In this document: in pieces, positions 22,374 through 32,877 of the stretch
Layout of the letters: each line of letters opens with the position of its first letter
How positions within the stretch are numbered: position 1 is the stretch's first letter
Assembly: GCA_964058845.1 (NCBI GenBank)
Contig: CAXKVR010000126.1
Coordinates: forward strand, 20,767 to 84,766
Length of the DNA stretch: 64,000 nt
Direction of reading: 5' to 3'
DNA from: Carex sylvatica
Lineage: Eukaryota > Streptophyta > Magnoliopsida > Poales > Cyperaceae
Notes under the pieces: model-generated
Database searches by the model: none
Seen by the model: the letters and a program-made list of their open reading frames with translations, nothing else
What the model was told of the DNA's origin: nothing
Made by a program: the position numbers and the translations under genes

Positions 22374-23278
22374 TATTCTTCCATAGTGCTCTCTCTTCTA
22401 ATGCAAAAAAATATATTAATTAAGTTTGGCTTTATATTAAATTCATCCTACCATTAATCAAATATTGTGTGTGATATGTTGTAACTGTTGTGTTGTAATT
22501 ATATATATTAAATCAATCCTACATATTAAGTTTGCATATGATGTGTTGTAATCAGTGTTTTAATAATCGGTTCTTATTCGGTATTCGAAAAGTTACCGCA
22601 TAACGCATATATGGTATGCGGCCGCATATTCAGATTTTTATTCAGATTTATATATTCATATTTTCAAATAAAAAATTATAAGCATTAACTATAATAAATA
22701 TAGATAAACATAGATAAATATTACAAATAAACATAAATAAAACATAACATAAGTTAGAACAAGTTAAAAATATTTAGTAAATGCTTAGAAAATCGTAAGA
22801 ATGCAAAGCATTGGTCTAGATTGTGTGTTTTTTTAGTCATTTATTCAGTTGTGATGTTGGTTTTGTTATTTGGTCAATTTATCAACAGTTCTTGTTTAGG
22901 TTTCAGCTGGTGGTAATTTTATGCCTTTGGCATACCAGTTGAGTGTTGCTATGTATTGTCTTGAGTTTGTCACTGGTACCGACTTTTGGTTGAGTCTAAA
23001 GTTCTGTTTAGAGTCCAGTATACCAAATGTTGTTGTCTGGTTAACTCTAGGTCACACTGTGTGCATGAGTTTAGACATAGATGAACTTAAATATATCATA
23101 TATATTTTCATAGCACAGGCATCCACTGTGCTATGGATTGATAGTATTTCTCTCCTATGTTGTAAATTTAATTTCGATACGAATGCTATTCTAATGCCAT
23201 GCTATACTAATGCTGTAAATTTATATATTTTTACATCACTTTCTTCATAAATATTAAGATATTTTTTCTTGCATAGAT

Positions 23279-24378
23279 ATGAAAGAACAACTAACTAATC
23301 AGAGTAGAAACAATACTAAGCATGTGTGGAATAAGGAGGAAGATAAGAAGTTGACAGAGTGCTTGCTTCAACTTTTAAAATCTGAAAATTTGAGAGGTAA
23401 TAATGACACATTTCGAAGCGGCTTTCTGTAACAACTAGAGAAATGGATGCATAAAAAGATTTCAAATTGTCAAGTAAGAGCTACCCCTCACATTAGCTCT
23501 CGAGTGAAGCTATGGAAGAAATAGTACTATGCACTTTCTGAAATGATGAGCAAGCGAATTTGGATGGATTGACAATGAAAAATCCATATGTTGCGAGAAA
23601 TGTGTATATGATAATTGGATTAAGATAAAAACACTTGTTAAATAGTTATTTCTGCAAATGTCTCTTCTTCTTTTTTGATGTTTTGTATGAGCATACAAAA
23701 AAACTATTCCAAAAAAACAGAAAAGGGTAAATCATGTAATGAATATATTGATGTTTTATTTGAAAATTGGTTTTGATATCAGAACCAAACTATTATTTTA
23801 TCACATAATTTACATTATATTATGAATGGTATTGCTAAGAAAACTGTTGTGAAATTCATAGCATCTTATGTTTATGTACACGTTTGAAATGCAGAGCCAT
23901 CCAAGTGCTACAGGATTGAGAGGAAAGTCATTTTCTTATTTGGAGGAGTGGTCTGTTGTCTTTGGCAAGGATCGTGCCAATGGATTAGGAGCAGTCCTTA
24001 GCTGATGCAGTAGAAGATATTGAACGAGAGGAATCAACTAATGAAGATGGAGCAACAAATATTGAAGTAGACATGAATAATAACTTAGGCGATGAGGAGT
24101 TGGTTGATAGTCCCGTTCATGGAAGCCAAGAAAATATTTCACCAACACAGAGAGCTGACAGTAACGCGTCCAAAAAATCTAGAAAAAGAAAAATGTCTAA
24201 GTGCAGAGGAACTTAATGAGTCAATTGCTCAATCAATATGCTCTATGGGGAGTATGTTTGGGACAGCTAGCAATAACATCGCAAAATTAGCCGACTGTTT
24301 TCAATTCATGGCAAATGATGCAAATAAAAAGATGGAGTATCTAAAGAGATTGAAAAATTACAAGGTTTATCTCTGTTA
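23279..24378 (+). pseudogene. Myb/SANT-like DNA-binding protein relic (PIF/Harbinger-associated type)
   Basis: Starting at the ATG at 23279, the reading resembles the plant Myb/SANT-like family (Myb_DNA-bind_3), with HVWNKEEDKKLTECLLQLL and, further on, VRATPHISSRVKLWKK. In-frame stops interrupt it near 23430 and 23525, and the frame shifts before a probable intron at about 23640-23895. The second part (EEWSVVFGKDRANG, then an acidic stretch and a Lys/Arg block SKKSRKRKMSK) has another break before NESIAQSICSMGSMF. Proteins of this family accompany the transposase in PIF/Harbinger elements and also occur as host genes. Its location inside a CACTA element next to a Harbinger-like terminus favours a transposon origin. 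Not functional as read. Confidence 0.65.
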
Positions 24379-24849
24379 GATCGTATAAAAGCTGGGGCTG
24401 TCATCTCAGGAGACACTAACAAGAACAATTATTTTTTTTCTTTAGCAGATGATACTAAGTTAGAGTATGTGAATTGGGTTTTAGGTGGTTGCAAGATGTA
24501 ACAATTTTGTAGGATTTTTCTTTTTATTTTCATCTATTTAGCATTTTGCTTTTTTTTAATCTAAAGGGATCTGTGTTCATTTTTTCACAATTAATCTAAT
24601 TTTCTTTTAATACAAATTCAAATATTTTTGGCAATTATTGCCTACCATTTTTTTGTACTGCTTCGAAAGAAACAAATGGTAGGCAATACTTTTCTTATGT
24701 GCTAGTAGGCAAAGTACTTTTTTTTCGCCAGTAATTTTTTCGAATAAGTCATAATTGCCAAAAATAGTAATTTAGTATAACTTCTTGATGTGAAATAAAA
24801 TACTTTTTTTTGACAAAATTTAGTTAATAACTTAAAAATAGTGAAGTCA

Positions 24850-25044
24850 TGTCTTGATAGCTATTACAATAGCTATGCGTGAACCAAACATGATAATAAC
24901 ACATCTTCTGGAATGCTGAAGCAATAGCTATGCACGAACCAAACATGATAATGACATATTCTCTGGAATGACATTCCCTGGCATTGCATTCCCTGAAATC
25001 CTTCTATTCCCTGGAATGATCTATAGCGCGAACCAAACGACCCC
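24850..25044. mobile_element. PIF/Harbinger-like 3' terminus
   Basis: Two diverged copies of a unit around CAATAGCTATGC..GAACCAAACATGATAA are followed by palindromic ATTCCCTGGAATG segments, then the end GCGCGAACCAAACGACCCC and TAA, as in Harbinger/Tourist ends. The matching 5' terminus was not found, so the element is probably truncated. It may have carried the Myb/SANT-like gene upstream. Confidence 0.5.
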
Positions 25045-25045
25045 T

Positions 25046-25228
25046 AAAGGATTAAAAGGGTTCTTACAATGAAAAACTTCAGAAAGAACTCTGCTTTGGT
25101 CTTTTTGGCATATTCCTTTTAATCCACGGTTTAAGTTAGAAGTAAAAAAAATTTGTTTTACAGTCTTTCCGCAGCTTAAGTCCAAACGGTATTGGGCACC
25201 TCCAAAACCCAACAGTATCTGGGCGATA
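25046..25228. repeat. Old fragment of a copia LTR and leader
   Basis: About 180 bp reads like the reverse complement of parts of the retrotransposon at 25534-34849. AAAGGATTAAAAGGG to TTTTAATCC resembles the pol insert at 29837-29914. TAGAAGTAAAA, TTTGTTTTAC and CTTTCCGCA resemble the LTR end. AGCTTAAGTCCAAACGG is the complement of the leader near 32758. It is clearly diverged and so older than the intact element; probably a remnant of a related family. Confidence 0.6.
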
Positions 25229-25533
25229 TGCATCGGATCGGACTCCGATGGCGAAACGCGATTCTAACCGATATAAAATAATTTTTTGTAGTAGTGAGTG
25301 ACAAACTGATAATCGTCTTCTTAATTTGTTGTAAAGCAGCTAATACCAAATTGGCTACAAAAATTTATTCATATTGTAAATGAATTGATCATTGTTAATT
25401 GTTGGACAATAAAAATGTATTTTTTTTAATAAAAGAGTTTTTTTTTATATAAAAGTGGTATGAAAACCACTTGTTTCATTAGAAACTGATATTATTCATA
25501 TACAAGATATGCATCATAGCTAAGCATATAGCA

Positions 25534-27505
25534 TGTTGGGGTTTTGACAGTTCAAACCCATTGATTTGATTAAGTGCGGAAAGAACGTAAAACAAAAATT
25601 TTACTTCTAATCTTAATCCAAGGATTAAACGGGGTATGTCAGGAAACATTCCAAGGGGTCCACCTTCCGTATTCCTTTGACATCAGAACCCTATTTAATC
25701 CTTTTACAGATCTACTCCATAATTGATTTCTAAAACATTAATCTACTTACCAGTTAAATAGATTAATATAACTTGTATATACCTTGTTTCCAAATTCTGA
25801 TTGGAAAGCAGACCGAGCGAGAAGAGCTACACCAGGGAATGACTCGTCTCGGAGTATCACACATGTGATACCTCTATCGGTTATCCACCAGGACTAACCA
25901 GAGAGCGGTTTATTTCTTATTGCCAGAAATACCGTAAACCGCGGTTTTCTGCAAAAACACTATTCACCGAGAAAAGGACGAAATAACACTATTCACGACC
26001 CGCAGTTATTCCGATTCACTAATAAGCAAAAACAGAAATACCGCGACTTTCGCAAATCTATTATTTCCGAATCCCGAATCTCGTAAACTACCGCAACCGA
26101 AAAAGAGAGAAAAATAGAAACTCGAATCGATCTGACAATCTGATACGATGTGAATTAGCAACTTTTCTCTCTACCCTCACCCCTCTATTTATAGGCATTT
26201 GAGGAGGTTTAGGAATTACGGAAATGCCATTTACCAAAATGCCATTTACCAAAATGCCATTTACGGAAATGCCATTGAATGGATAAGGATGATGACATGT
26301 CATGTGGATAAGGATGATGACATGTCATGTGTAAAAAGACCAAAATGCCCTTGGCCCAAATTTAATTTAACATCCGTATAATTATTCTGAACAATTATAT
26401 TTCTTGCGGTTTGTTGTTTCGGTAACTTTTATACAACGTAACGGGTACGTTTATAAATTAACCTTTTGTTTTTGCTTTGCCAATTTATATGACATTTATA
26501 ATTTAATTATAACACGTATAATTAATTATAACCATCTTAATATTAATTATAATCAATTTATAATTAATCAATAAGATTCTCCGATTAACTCCTATACGGT
26601 GTGACCCAATAGGATCTGTGTTATGTTGGTAAATAGAATTAAAACTGTTTTAACTTCTATAATCATGAGAGGCATCTGGCATAACGCATCATGACCATCC
26701 AATTACACAGATGATGCTGTACTGTACAATATCACGATCCAGTAAACTATTTTACTCGTGTCAGTTCTTTCGTCTCATAGCTATCAGATCAGTTTTAAGG
26801 TAGGTGTGTGTCATCCTTGCAAACTTAATCTTTTCTTGATCTTGAGCAGATTATCAAATATAATTACTCTTGTAATTATACCGCTAGCAGATAATCTTAC
26901 TCTATCAAGGGGCCCAGTGATGCTATAGCTCGTATAGAGATACGAGGGACAATAGTACTTTTGGTAAACCATCACTACCTCAGCTAAGCTATGTGTACCG
27001 AAAAGCTACCGTTATAACTGTGTTTTACCGACAGCGTTAGATAACAATCACACATACACATCTCTTAGTAGGAAAGATAAATACCTCATACTTTAGAACT
27101 TAACACTGAATGAAAACATTAATGACACATACACAATTCCATTTAATGTTTCATTCGGGGTCTGTCAAATACCATGTTCCTAGAACATGTATCTATGTGA
27201 TTAAAATGACATCTCTTGTCAGTGGTCTGTAAAACTTGACCATCTTTTAATCCACATACTAACCTTGTAACGGTTAATTAGTGTTCCTGCTAATTACCTC
27301 GGTTAGTGACTTTTAAGAATATATAACATCTATATTATGAAGTTTCACAATTCCAGTTATTGACTCTAGTCAGATAAAGGAATGATTCATAAATGTAATA
27401 ATATTCAAGGCAACAAAATGACAGTTTATTTAATCACTCAATTCATGAACAAAGCTTTATGATAATTTATCGTATTATTGACTTCTAGATTATTACAAAC
27501 TAACA
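25534..27505 (-). repeat. 3' LTR (element orientation)
   Basis: 1972 bp, from TGTTGGGGTTTTGAC to TTACAAACTAACA on the plus strand. Contains four short tandem units around AAATGCCATTTAC (26219-26278) and a repeated GGATAAGGATGATGACATGT. Nearly identical to the LTR at 32878. Confidence 0.95.
26186..26194 (-). promoter_or_regulatory. TATA box in 3' LTR
   Basis: CTATAAATA on the minus strand, followed by a GA-rich stretch, is a fitting core promoter for the LTR. The same motif is at 33530-33538 in the other LTR. Inference from motif and position only. Confidence 0.55.
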
Positions 27506-27519
27506 ATCTCCCACTTAAG
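27506..27519 (-). other. Polypurine tract
   Basis: On the minus strand CTTAAGTGGGAGAT lies immediately before the 3' LTR. Purine-rich AGTGGGAGA is the usual plus-strand priming site of copia elements. Confidence 0.75.
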
Positions 27520-30500
27520 CTAGGAGCCAATCATTGTAGGTCCTACTTATACGAATCTCTAATATTCTAAAAAGATCTCGCAGATCTTTAAGAAAACCTC
27601 ATAGCCAATCTCCTATGTGTTTTAAGCACATAGAAGCAGTATGTATCTGGTACATGGCTTGAGTAAGAGGCTCTCGTGAGTGGATCAGCTGTGTTGCTGA
27701 TTGTGTCAATTTTTACAAATCTTTACTTTACCTTTATATTAATTATATCTTTTATAATTAATTATAATCATCTTATTATGTTTACGATCTCTCGTTTTAG
27801 GTGATAATGTCATAGAACACGTTTGGATCTCGAGTACGTTCTCGGTTCCTTGGCCTGAGCTATAGCTCTATTGTTGTCTCAATAGAGGTCCACAGAGCCT
27901 TGAACACTTGGAACCACTCTAAGTTTGTTAAGAAACTTTTGATCCAAAAACTCTCTTGGAAGTATTCCTATGTTCCAAGCATGGATTAGCCTGATATCTA
28001 CTCGTCACACTCAAAGTGTACGAGTTATTAGGGCGAGTGCACAACATGGCGTACTTGATAGAGTCCATAGCCAAAGCGTATGGTACTCTACTCATTGCTC
28101 TTTTGCTCATCAGTTATCGAAAGACACTGAGTCTTGCTAAGCTGTACACCATGACTCATTGGCAGGAATCCCCTTCTGGAATCCTGCATGTTGAACCGAT
28201 TCAACACTTTGTCAATGTACATGCTTTGACTCAATCCTATGAGTCAAATCGATCTATCTCAGTAGATCTCTATGTCTAGTATATAGACAGTCTCACCCAA
28301 GTCCTTCATTGCTAAGACTTTCTTAAATGAAGACTTGGCTAATTCCAACAGAGGAATATCGTTTCCGATTAAGAGTATGTTATCTACATATAAGATTAGA
28401 AAAGCGATGACACTCCCACTAGTTTTCCTGTACACACACGGTTCTTCTTCGCATCTGACGAAGTCAAACTTTTTGACTTCTTCGTCAAATTGAAGATTCC
28501 AACTCCGTGATGCTTGCTTCAATCCATAAATGGATTTCAGAAGCTTGCATACCTTCCCAGCATTCTTTGGATCTTCAAAACCCTCAGGCTGTGTCATGTA
28601 CACATCCTCTTCTAAATTTCCATTTAAGAAGGCGGTTTTGACATCCATTTGCCATATTTCATAATCATGAAATGCGGGAATTGCTAGGAGTATCCGAATT
28701 GACTTAAACATAGCTACGGGCGAGAAAGTTTCATCATAATCTACGCCGAGAATTTGTTTGAAATCTTTCACTACAAGCCGTGCTTTGTATACAGTCATAC
28801 TACCATCCATGTCTGTTTTTCTTTTAAAAACCCACTTGTTAGCTATGGGTTTCACCCCATCAAGTGGTACAACTAGGTTCCAGACCGTGTTGTCATACAT
28901 GGACTGTATTTCGGATCTCATGGCCTTTAGCCATTTATCAGAGTCGGGTCTATCCATTGCTTCCACATAGGTCAGAGGATCTTCAGTATCAAAAACTGAG
29001 ACCTCGTGCAGTCCCAAGTACCTCTCAGGTGCATGGACTGTCCTTGTTGACCTACGTAGCACTTGTTCTTCGGGCTGTCGAACTTGATCCACAACTGTAT
29101 GCGGATCCAGTTCTACTTCAACTTGCTTTGAAGTACTTGAGCTCGGGACTAGAACCTCTTCCACAGCTACTTGTGGATTTGGTACTTCCAGATGCTCATC
29201 AGCCGAAGTATCAAGTGGTGGGATTATCTGATCTGGTTCAGATATTGTATTGTGTGATGTATCTTGAATTTCTTCAAGTATTACATTACTCCCACTACTT
29301 CCTTTTGTGAGAAACTCATTCTCCAAAAATACACCATGACGAGCAACAACTAATTTGTTCTCGGACTGGTAATAGAAGTAATATCCTTTCGTTTCCTTAG
29401 GATATCCTACGAAAAAGCATTTGTCAGATTTGGGATCAAGCTTGCCAGACGTCGGGCGTTTGACAAATACTTCGCAACCCCATATTTTAAGATAAGACAT
29501 ATTTGGAGATTTTCCAAACCATAACTCGTACGGAGTCTTTTCTACTGACTTAGATGGAACCATATTTACTGTTCGTGCGGCAGTTTCTAGTGCGTGTCCC
29601 CAAAATGATTTTGGAAGAGTGGTGTTACTCATCATGGAACGAACCATGTCAAGCAGAGTTCGATTCCTTCTTTCAGAAACACCGTTTCATTGCGGTGTCC
29701 CCGGAGGTGTGAGCTGTGAGACTATCTCACATTTCTTTAAGTACATTTTAAACTCATAACACAAGTAATTGCCTCTACGGTCCGATCGTAAGGCCTTAAT
29801 ACTTTTGTTTAGTTGATTTTCTACTTCAGTCTTGAGCCAAGGATTAAAGAGATGCCGGAAAGACCAAAGCAGAGTTCCTTCTGAAGTCTTTCATTGCAAG
29901 GACCCTTTAATCCTTTGAGAATTTCAAGGAATTCAGACTTATGTCTAATCAAGTAGACATAATCATATTTACTGAAATCATTAGTAAACGTGATAAAGTA
30001 GTAATAACTGTTTCTTGCACAAGTACTCATAGGTCCACATACATCCGTGTATATAATACCTAATAAGTCACTTGCCCTTTCGCCCCTTTTGGAGAAAGAC
30101 GCATTGGTCATTTTTCCATGTAAACAAGATTCGCACGTGTTTAATTGATTCAAGATCAAATCTATCAAGAAATCCAATTTCTTGTAACTTCTTGATGCGT
30201 TTCTCATTTATATGACCAAGGCGACAATGCCTCATGTAAGTCGTACTTTCATGAGATGCTTTGAGTCGTTTGTTATTGATGTTAAACACGGGTTTGTTCA
30301 TTTCCAATATATATAGATCATTCATCATACAAGAGGATCCATAATATGTCTCAATTTTATAAATAGACATCTATTATCTTTTATAACAAAAGAGAAATCA
30401 TTCATCTCTTAACACGAGATTGAAATGATGTTTCTGGAAATGCTTGGAACAAAATATACATTTTCTAATTCCATTTACAAGCCCGCTAGGCAAATACAAC

Positions 30501-31260
30501 TCTATCATACCGACTGTAACGGCTTGCAACTCATGCTCCGTTTCCAACTCGGAGTTGTACTTCCTTATTGCGTAACTTTCTCTTATTTATTAGTGCGTGC
30601 ATATTCATACAAATATGAGCACATGATCTGGTATTCAATACCGAATTATTAAAAGAGGTCGCAACATTAACTTCAATATCATTGATACCAGAGACTGAAA
30701 CTTCTGAGTCTCTCTCAGATTTCAGATCTTCCAGATACCTCGGACAGTTTCTCTTCCAGTGACTCTTGCTATTATAGTAATAGCAGTCATAGGAAGCAGA
30801 GACCTTTATCTTGGGAGTGTTCTGATTAAGAACCTGCTTCCCTTTGCCTTTGTACTTAGTAGCCGTTTTCCTTTTTCGCTTTCTTGATCTTCCTCCCACC
30901 TTCTTGGATCATGAAGACATGAGAGCTCTTCTCTATGTCCCCATCCTTGACTCTCAATCATCCCTTGGAGCTCCTGCAAGCTCTTATCCATCCCATGCTT
31001 ATGGGAGTTCACGATGAACCCCGAATAGCTGGGAGGAAGTGAGTTCAGGATAATGTCCGTGTCCAACTCGTGGCTCAACGAACAGTTAAGCTTCTTCAGC
31101 TTCTCAACATTGCTTGTCCTACGAAGCATGTGAGTACTGATAGAGCTGCTCTCTACTATTTTAGTAGGGACCGGTGTATTCAGAACATATTCCTTTTTCT
31201 TACGTGTGTCTTTCTTTTCGAGTAAGGAACGTAATGAGAAAGACGTTTCATTTAGTCATG
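27520..31260 (-). pseudogene. Broken copia gag-pol
   Basis: Gag is missing its N-terminal part; its middle (SLPPSYSGFIVNS) survives near 31030. The zinc knuckle near 30780 has lost its second Cys (C-Y-Y-Y-N-S-K-S-H). The protease active site reads NTR where DTG is expected. Integrase keeps the HHCC and DDE-type regions, but a frameshift separates the zinc-finger part, a 78-bp insert lies at 29837-29914, and a stop falls just before NGVSERRN. Reverse transcriptase is open from 29647 to 28259; its catalytic box is YVDN in place of YVDD. The connection region and RNase H have several stops and a frameshift, and most of the RNase H core is deleted. The last residues (DTISNTADPLTRA) are recognisable near 27700. 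No functional enzyme set remains. Confidence 0.92.
29837..29914. mobile_element. 78-bp inverted-repeat insert in copia integrase
   Basis: Relative to the conserved copia integrase, extra sequence begins AGGATTAAAG and ends CTTTAATCCTTGG on the minus strand, giving 10-bp inverted ends. It is flanked by the direct repeat TTGAG (29832-29836 and 29915-29919). Insert plus one repeat is 83 bp, so it shifts the frame. A central hairpin pairs GGAAAGAC with GTCTTTC. Related sequence lies at 25048-25125 and, more distantly, inside the LTRs. Confidence 0.6.
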
Positions 31261-31299
31261 TTCTACAACGTTAAAATGTAAAGATTTTTAGCTTTGTTC

Positions 31300-32864
31300 A
31301 TGTAATGCTTTATTCAAATAATAAAACTCCCACTACAATTTTGTTCTATTCCCATTTGTAGTAGGACCAAGATCCCTATCTTCATTAATGTACAAGCCAG
31401 CTTTTACGCATGACTCAGCCATTAGTTATTTTCAGGTAAGCAAACTTGCTAATCACATCTTCTTGTGATTCTTGGTTTCGTTAAAACATCACGTGTTTTT
31501 AACGAAGACTTTGCCCCAAGCCCAAAACTGTTTTGGAAATCATTGGTAAGTAACCTCACTCTATTTGGTTTGATATGTCGGACATAACCCTCGACCACCA
31601 AAGGTAAAAGGCGACGCTTGCTGAGCAAGACCCGTCAACCAATGAACAATGATGTGAGGAGGATAGAGTAGGAAGGGCATATTACTTAATTAATGGGTTG
31701 GTGTTTATGCTTAACAGTGCCAGCAATCTTTAAAATAGATATGTCAGGAAACATTCCAGGGGTGTCCACCCTCCGTATTCCTTTGGCATCAAAATCTATT
31801 TCACATGCTTAGCTTTGTTAAGCAGTCAGTTCTTGTAACTGACTTTAGACATTCTTACGGACACGTGAAAGTCGTCTGCCAGAAAGACAAAGGTGAGTTC
31901 CTGCACAAATCTTTCTTTGACATCACGTTCTTTCACGGTTCCTTTGAAAGCGATAAATCTAATTTATACATTTCATATCAAAGCAGTAAATCTAATTTAC
32001 TTATATACAGGACCAAGTCAGGTATATTATTTATCAGTTACTAATTCTTTATTTTGCAACTATGCTCAGTTCTTATTTATACCGTTAAAGCACATAAACA
32101 ATTTATATGTTTTAAAATCAGATATTCTTTTCGGTCCATAAAGCAATTTGGTAACGTGACAAAGTTCCTTTTCGGCCAGCCATTAGGACATGTAAAAGGG
32201 GCTCCCAGGAAAGACCGGGGTCACGAGGACCTCTTAGACTCAGTCTTTCCTAGACAGAACCATCTCTTTTACGGTGTGGAAATGACAGCTCTTACTAAGA
32301 TACTTTATTGCTTCATCACATTCTTCGATGAACTTTACTTATCCGAAGGTTTTCGAAAAGGCGAAAGAGTTACATCTTGCCATTTCAAAAGCGTTAAAGT
32401 AATTTGGTAACGTGACAAAGTTCCCTTTGGGCCAGCTATCAGGACACGTAAAAAGGGGTTAGTCGAAAAGCCGAGACTTTTCTTGACATTAACCTTGTCT
32501 TTTACGGGTGGAGATTAACAGCTCTTACTCAGGTACTTTATTGCTTCATCACATTCTTAGATATACTCAAACGCAGTTGAAAGTTTTTAGAACGAAAACA
32601 TAAAGAAAGCATAAAATCCTATTTTATCTTTCTCGGTCGGAAAACCGATCCAAGAAATGTAAAAGTTTACATTTCATAAGAAAGCATAAAGAAAGCTTAA
32701 ATCTAATTTAACTTTCTTAGTCGGTAGAACCGAACCAAGAAAATCTCATTTCTAATCGGTTTGGACTTAAGCTGCAAATGTAAGAATTAAACCGATATGC
32801 GGTATATGCATCTAATTTGCATAAGTTATAACTTTTAGAAAATCAATCAGCGGGAGAGCCTTGT
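31300..32864 (-). repeat. Retrotransposon leader with repeated hairpin cassettes
   Basis: The untranslated region between primer site and gag has no coding content. It holds several segments of about 65-90 bp with palindromic ends and internal stems: 31735-31800, 31866-31940 (GTGAAAG to CTTTCAC), 32192-32275 (GTAAAAG to CTTTTAC, stem AGGAAAGAC/GTCTTTCCT) and 32447-32515. The stretch after GGTAACGTGACAAAGTTCC (32150 and 32408) is a diverged tandem duplication. So is the stretch after CATAAAGAAAGC near 32598 and 32685. Confidence 0.6.
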
Positions 32865-32876
32865 GCTCTGATACCA
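32865..32876 (-). other. Primer binding site, initiator tRNA-Met type
   Basis: TGGTATCAGAGC on the minus strand, one base after the 5' LTR, is the standard primer site of plant copia elements, complementary to the 3' end of initiator tRNA-Met. Confidence 0.92.
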
Positions 32877-32877
32877 C

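Larger units (their letters stand above)
21078..25296. mobile_element. CACTA (En/Spm-like) element, degenerate, with nested insertions
   Basis: The left end CACTACTACAAAAAATA and the right end ATTTTTTGTAGTAGTG are matching CACTA termini. They are flanked by the 3-bp target duplication AGT (21075-21077 and 25297-25299). Subterminal CATCGGTT-type motifs recur in both orientations near 21180-21400 and again near 25240-25275, as is typical of CACTA ends. The 4.2-kb interior has no recognisable CACTA transposase. It contains a foldback element (22066-22373), a Myb/SANT-like pseudogene, a PIF/Harbinger-like 3' end and an old LTR fragment. Confidence 0.8.

Noticed and set aside
26088..26303. Small ORFs repeated exactly at 33432-33647
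   Set aside because: They lie in the LTRs and are identical only because the LTRs are. They consist of short tandem repeats and resemble no protein.
26219..26330. Regularly spaced short repeats that look like a small repeat array
   Set aside because: A four-unit tandem repeat inside an LTR of a plant retrotransposon, with no spacers or associated genes; not a CRISPR array.
28758..29310. Plus-strand ORFs opposite pol
   Set aside because: Shadows of the retrotransposon integrase/reverse transcriptase frame on the minus strand.
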